This document shows, one piece after another, positions 50,521 through 53,856 of a stretch of DNA of 53,856 nt; the stretch's first letter is position 1; each line of letters opens with the position of its first letter. The notes beneath the pieces were generated by a model. It searched no databases. It had not been told where the DNA came from and saw nothing but the letters and a program-made list of their open reading frames with translations. Made by a program: the position numbers and the translations under genes. Origin of the DNA: an uncultured Mycobacteriaceae bacterium (GTDB taxonomy: Bacteria > Actinomycetota > Actinomycetes > Mycobacteriales > Mycobacteriaceae); contig CADEGF010000023.1 in assembly GCA_902826815.1 (NCBI GenBank), positions 39,316 through 93,171 of the forward strand, in the 5' to 3' direction.

Positions 50521-51735
50521 TCAGGCAGCGCGAAGCGTCGAAGGAATCAGCGGCTCGTCGAGCAGCCTGCCGAACCGTTCGGTGAGGCTGACTTCGGCGG
50601 GCCGGTCGTCCAGCCAGGCCCGCAGCAGCCGGTAACCCTCGACATAGGTGCTGGTGTACGCCCGCCACAGCGGCGAGGACAGAAACCGAAGCGACTGCCT
50701 GGCCCGCTCGTCGCTGACCAGAAGCCAGCGCCGCAGGAACGCCGCCACCTCGTCGGCGTCGCGATGTTCGTCGTGGAGCATCAGCGCGGCGTCCTGCCGG
50801 ACGTCGGCCAGCGCCGCGGTTGCCTCCGACACCGCTTCGGCGCGTTCGCCGTCGAATCGCAGGCCGAGGTCGGCGTAGATCTCACGGGCCCACGCCCCCC
50901 ACTTGGGACCGATCGCCACATACAGCGCGAGGTCAGCCAGCCCCTCGGCCATCAGGCACTGCGGGGTGTTGACCAGAAACAGCGTCTGCTCCTGCTGGTC
51001 CCCTTTGGCGACCAGCCCCGCTTCCTTGCGGCAGTGCTCTGTGTGGTGGCCGGGATACGACTCGTGGGCCACCAGCCGGGGCAGGTTCGACATCTGCTGC
51101 TTGAGGTCGGCGTTGACCGCGACCGTGGAGCGGTAATCGCCGAGGTAGTAGTTGAACCCCGACCACGGCTTGTCGGTCACCACTTCGTAGTCGATGGTCT
51201 CGCTGTCGGGCAGCGGGAACTCGGCGCGCACCTTGTCGCGCAGCGCACTGGAGAACGCGTGGATGCATTCCTCGAGGCGCTCGGGCGGAATCTCTTCGGC
51301 GCTGCGGTAGGCGTGCATCCGCTCGGCCAGCGGGCCTGTGCCCCCGAGCGCCTCGTCGAGGCGCGCGTGTGCCTCGCGGTAGCGATCGGGGTCGCCCTTG
51401 CTGATCTGCACATCGAAGTAGGCGTCGACCTCGTCGACGAATCCGACGGGGTCGCCTGCGAATTTTCTTCCGGCACAAGCCAGCGCGCGCAGATGGGCAC
51501 CGATGTAGTCGGCGCGTGCGTCATCGAAGGAACCGTTCGTGCGGGGCACGCCGGGAATCTCGGCAAGCAGCCGGTCGGCCTGACGCGTCAGGTCAGCCGG
51601 GTCGGGCGCCGGCTCGGATGCGACGGTCTCGCGCAGCGCGGGGTCGCCGGTGAAGGAGTCGACGTAGCCTTCCTCGATCCGGTCGAACCGCAGGCCGAGC
51701 AGCAGATATTCGCGGATCAGGGTGCCGGGGTCCAT
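50521..51735 (-). CDS. DUF885 metallopeptidase-like protein
   Basis: A 404-residue protein with the zinc motif [15 protein letters not shown] and the downstream Glu in [12 protein letters not shown], which place it near DUF885/M32-like metallopeptidases. The rest is helical. ATG 51735 is fixed by TAGCGT lying 7 nt upstream; the frame up to 52200 is antisense to coaA and rejected. It is divergent from coaA. The peptide substrate is unknown. Confidence 0.82.
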   Translation of the reverse strand: MDPGTLIREYLLLGLRFDRIEEGYVDSFTGDPALRETVASEPAPDPADLTRQADRLLAEIPGVPRTNGSFDDARADYIGAHLRALACAGRKFAGDPVGFVDEVDAYFDVQISKGDPDRYREAHARLDEALGGTGPLAERMHAYRSAEEIPPERLEECIHAFSSALRDKVRAEFPLPDSETIDYEVVTDKPWSGFNYYLGDYRSTVAVNADLKQQMSNLPRLVAHESYPGHHTEHCRKEAGLVAKGDQQEQTLFLVNTPQCLMAEGLADLALYVAIGPKWGAWAREIYADLGLRFDGERAEAVSEATAALADVRQDAALMLHDEHRDADEVAAFLRRWLLVSDERARQSLRFLSSPLWRAYTSTYVEGYRLLRAWLDDRPAEVSLTERFGRLLDEPLIPSTLRAA

Positions 51736-51765
51736 AGCGAACACGCTAACTGGAAGACTGACGCC

Positions 51766-52704
51766 ATGTCGCGGCTGAGCGAGCCGAGCCCCTACGTGGA
51801 GTTCGATCGGGCTCAGTGGCGCTCGCTCCGCATGTCGACGCCGCTGAAGCTCAGCGAGGACGAGCTGGTCAAGCTGCGCGGTCTCGGCGAGAAGATCGAC
51901 CTGCTCGAGGTCGAAGAGGTCTATCTGCCGCTGGCCCGGCTTATCCACCTGCAGGTCGCGGCGCGGCAGCGGCTGTTTGCCACAACGTCGGAATTCCTCG
52001 GTGAGCCCCAACAGAACCCGGACCGTCCGGTGCCGTTCATCATCGGCGTCGCGGGCAGCGTGGCGGTGGGTAAGTCGACGACCGCCCGTGTGCTGCAGGC
52101 GCTGCTGGCCCGCTGGGAACACCATCCGCGCGTCGACCTCGTCACCACCGACGGCTTCCTGTATCCGAACGCGGAGCTCACCCGCCGAAACCTGATGCAC
52201 CGCAAGGGCTTCCCGGACAGCTACGACCGCAGGGCGCTGATGCGATTCGTCACAGCCGTGAAATCAGGCTCCGACTATGCCTGTGCGCCAGTATATTCGC
52301 ATCTGCTCTACGACATCGTCCCCAAAGAGAAGCAGATCATCAGGCACCCTGACATCCTGATTCTGGAGGGGCTCAACGTCCTGCAAACCGGTCCGGCGCT
52401 GATGGTTTCGGATCTGTTCGACTTCTCGGTCTACGTTGACGCACGCATCGAGGACATCGAGCAGTGGTACATATCCCGGTTTCTGTCGATGCGCGCGGGT
52501 GCGTTCGCGAACCCGGCGTCGCACTTCCACCATTACTCCACGCTGACCGACGATCAGGCGGTATTCGCCGCGAGCGACATCTGGCATTCCATCAACCGCC
52601 CCAATCTGATCGACAACATCCTGCCGACGCGTCCGCGCGCGACGCTGGTGCTGCGCAAGGATGCCGACCACTCGATCAACCGACTGCGGCTGCGCAAGCT
52701 CTAA
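51766..52704 (+). CDS. coaA: Pantothenate kinase, type I
   Basis: A 312-residue CoA-pathway kinase. P-loop [17 protein letters not shown] (residues about 92-108), substrate-binding [26 protein letters not shown], and [13 protein letters not shown] are all typical of CoaA. It phosphorylates pantothenate and is feedback-inhibited by CoA. It matches Rv1092c. Its TAA end overlaps the convergent membrane gene by 4 bp. Confidence 0.95.
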   Translation: MSRLSEPSPYVEFDRAQWRSLRMSTPLKLSEDELVKLRGLGEKIDLLEVEEVYLPLARLIHLQVAARQRLFATTSEFLGEPQQNPDRPVPFIIGVAGSVAVGKSTTARVLQALLARWEHHPRVDLVTTDGFLYPNAELTRRNLMHRKGFPDSYDRRALMRFVTAVKSGSDYACAPVYSHLLYDIVPKEKQIIRHPDILILEGLNVLQTGPALMVSDLFDFSVYVDARIEDIEQWYISRFLSMRAGAFANPASHFHHYSTLTDDQAVFAASDIWHSINRPNLIDNILPTRPRATLVLRKDADHSINRLRLRKL

Positions 52705-53129
52705 ACTGCGCGAGCTCTAGGCTGCGCGAGCAGGCGGCGCAATCCCACGAACTGCACGGTGCCGATCACGGCGGTGTACAGCGCACCGCCGAGCAGGAGC
52801 GCGACGCCCCACGTGGTCAGCGGCCAGACCCCGGCCGCCTCCGCAGCCACGAAACCCACCGTGAACAGCGCGTTGGCGGTGATGGTCGCAATGGCGCCGG
52901 GGCGTACCCGGTCCAGGCCTGCGAGCCAGTAGACGACCACGCCGTAGGCCAGGAAGAACACGCCGAGCGCGAACTCGACGGCTACCGGGACCCCGGTCAG
53001 CGACGCGAGCCAGCCCGCGGCGGCGACGAACGGGATCCCGACGATCCCGACGAGCACAGCGTCGAGGCGCATCGCGAAGCGAAGCAACCCGTCCCTGGTG
53101 CCGGTGGCGGGAGCGGTGATTGCGGACAT
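52701..53129 (-). CDS. Four-helix membrane protein, tandem paralog 1
   Basis: A 142-residue membrane protein with about four helices. It ends in [18 protein letters not shown], a motif repeated in the next two genes (LQYLGVRR, AQYLGVRR). It is convergent with coaA and is the last gene of a three-gene tandem series reading away from the window's right edge. AGGGAA lies upstream of the ATG. Function unknown. Confidence 0.65.
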   Translation of the reverse strand: MSAITAPATGTRDGLLRFAMRLDAVLVGIVGIPFVAAAGWLASLTGVPVAVEFALGVFFLAYGVVVYWLAGLDRVRPGAIATITANALFTVGFVAAEAAGVWPLTTWGVALLLGGALYTAVIGTVQFVGLRRLLAQPRARAV

Positions 53130-53157
53130 GGGCGATTCCCTTCTGGGTTGAGCAACA

Positions 53158-53550
53158 TCACGACGCGCGGCGCACGCCGAGGTACTGCAGGCCGCCGATG
53201 ACGGCGGTGTAGACGGCGATCACGAGAGCGATTTGGCCTGCCGCGGCCGTCACCGGTGCGATTCTGGCGGCCACCAGCGCGACGAGTCCCACGGTCGTGG
53301 CCACGTTGATCGCCGCGATCACCAACCCGGCGGTGCGCACATGCCGCCTCGAAGCCAGCCAGAAGGCGAGCGGTCCATACGCGACGCTGAGGAGCCCCGC
53401 CACGTACTCGACGCCGGTCGGCAGTCCGGTGAGTGAGGACAGGGACTCTGCCGCGACGACCATCGCGACGCCGAGTGCGGCGACGACGACGCCGTCGATT
53501 CGAATAGCCAAGCGCAGCAACGCATCTGATCTGGTGGCGATGGTGGTCAT
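53158..53550 (-). CDS. Four-helix membrane protein, tandem paralog 2
   Basis: A 130-residue membrane protein aligned with its neighbours over the whole length: MRLDAV/IRIDGV near the start, LTGLPTGVEYVAGLLSVAYG in the middle, YTAVIGGLQYLGVRR at the end. AGGAAAG precedes the ATG. 28 bp separate it from paralog 1, so they are probably co-transcribed. Function unknown. Confidence 0.65.
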   Translation of the reverse strand: MTTIATRSDALLRLAIRIDGVVVAALGVAMVVAAESLSSLTGLPTGVEYVAGLLSVAYGPLAFWLASRRHVRTAGLVIAAINVATTVGLVALVAARIAPVTAAAGQIALVIAVYTAVIGGLQYLGVRRAS

Positions 53551-53640
53551 CGAGCTTTCCTTTCTCGGTGGGTGGGCGACCGTTCCGGAGCCGACGCCGC
53601 AACCTCTGTCGGCGGCGGCTCCGGACCAGTCATAAGGGAG

Positions 53641-53856
53641 TCACGCGAGTCGGCGCACTCCGAGGTATTGGGCATAGGCGAAGGCGACGGTGACGACGGT
53701 GAACGCGATCGTCGATGCGACACCGAGCGCGGTCAGCGGCAGCCAGCCGGCGATCAGTACAACGGCGACGAGGACGGCGAAGGCGATGTTTCCGGCGAGC
53801 ACGAGGACGCCGACGCGTTGCACGTTCGGCACGCGTGCCGCGAGATACAGCCCAAC
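53641..53856 (-). CDS. Four-helix membrane protein, tandem paralog 3 (partial)
   Basis: The last 71 residues of a third copy, open to the window edge. It has LAGNIAFAVLVAVVLIAGWL and TVAFAYAQYLGVRRLA, matching the C-terminal halves of the two preceding genes. A 90-bp gap separates it from paralog 2. Its N-terminus lies outside the window. Confidence 0.65.
   Translation of the reverse strand, partial: VGLYLAARVPNVQRVGVLVLAGNIAFAVLVAVVLIAGWLPLTALGVASTIAFTVVTVAFAYAQYLGVRRLA

Overview
The window is GC-rich chromosomal DNA from a mycobacterium, most likely an environmental Mycolicibacterium-type species. Markers are Mce-associated proteins, a LytB2-type IspH, PIN-PhoH (PhoH2), DesA2, a 3-beta-hydroxysteroid dehydrogenase behind a KstR-type operator, an F420-type Ddn-family reductase, class III cyclases, DUF1876, and many promoters of the form TAnnnT followed 6-7 nt later by ATG/GTG (leaderless mRNAs). 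No tRNA, rRNA, CRISPR array or recognisable insertion sequence was found.

Layout. 1-9.6 kb: a TetR fragment; a minus-strand run (two Mce-associated membrane proteins, epoxide-hydrolase-like enzyme, WS/DGAT-like acyltransferase); two TetR genes; a VOC protein; and a hydrolase translationally coupled to a 985-residue kinase/M23-like/aminotransferase fusion. 9.6-17 kb: a TMEM165/GDT1-family transporter behind a yybP-ykoY manganese riboswitch with an overlapping intrinsic terminator, a large LuxR-type ATPase regulator, a TetR/NCS1-permease/epoxide-hydrolase unit, and two copies of a long palindrome between convergent genes. 17-26.5 kb: accessory region with a membrane cyclase, isochorismatase-like hydrolase, several unknown small proteins, a permuted-papain protein, HNH endonuclease, RelBE-type toxin-antitoxin, methyltransferase, gamma-glutamylcyclotransferase-like gene, and short ORFs sharing one C-terminus.

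26.5-33 kb is a conserved mycobacterial block, in the inverse of the order I recall for M. tuberculosis Rv1112-Rv1106c: ychF, DUF6542 protein, ispH, Rv1109c-like gene, xseA, xseB, 3-beta-HSD. 40.4-52.7 kb is a second conserved block, matching Rv1101c-Rv1092c: AI-2E-family protein, DUF4245, glpX, fum, polysaccharide deacetylase, phoH2, desA2, glyA, coaA. Between them (33-40 kb) is a variable slot with a coupled operon: arylsulfatase, HAD phosphatase, formylglycine-generating enzyme, and an alpha/beta-hydrolase-cyclase fusion lacking a catalytic metal Asp. Two SDR genes follow, behind a second perfect KstR-type site. The right edge has three tandem paralogous membrane proteins, the last cut by the window.

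Working together: the sulfatase operon carries its own maturation enzyme. The steroid dehydrogenase and the first SDR are predicted to respond to sterol through KstR. The transporter is predicted to be switched on by Mn2+ through antitermination. IspH, XseAB, GlpX, Fum, GlyA and CoaA are core metabolism. The most unusual items are the sulfatase/FGE/degenerate-cyclase operon, the shared VEFRFNV ORF ends beside ychF, the long-form SHMT in the glyA position, and the riboswitch.
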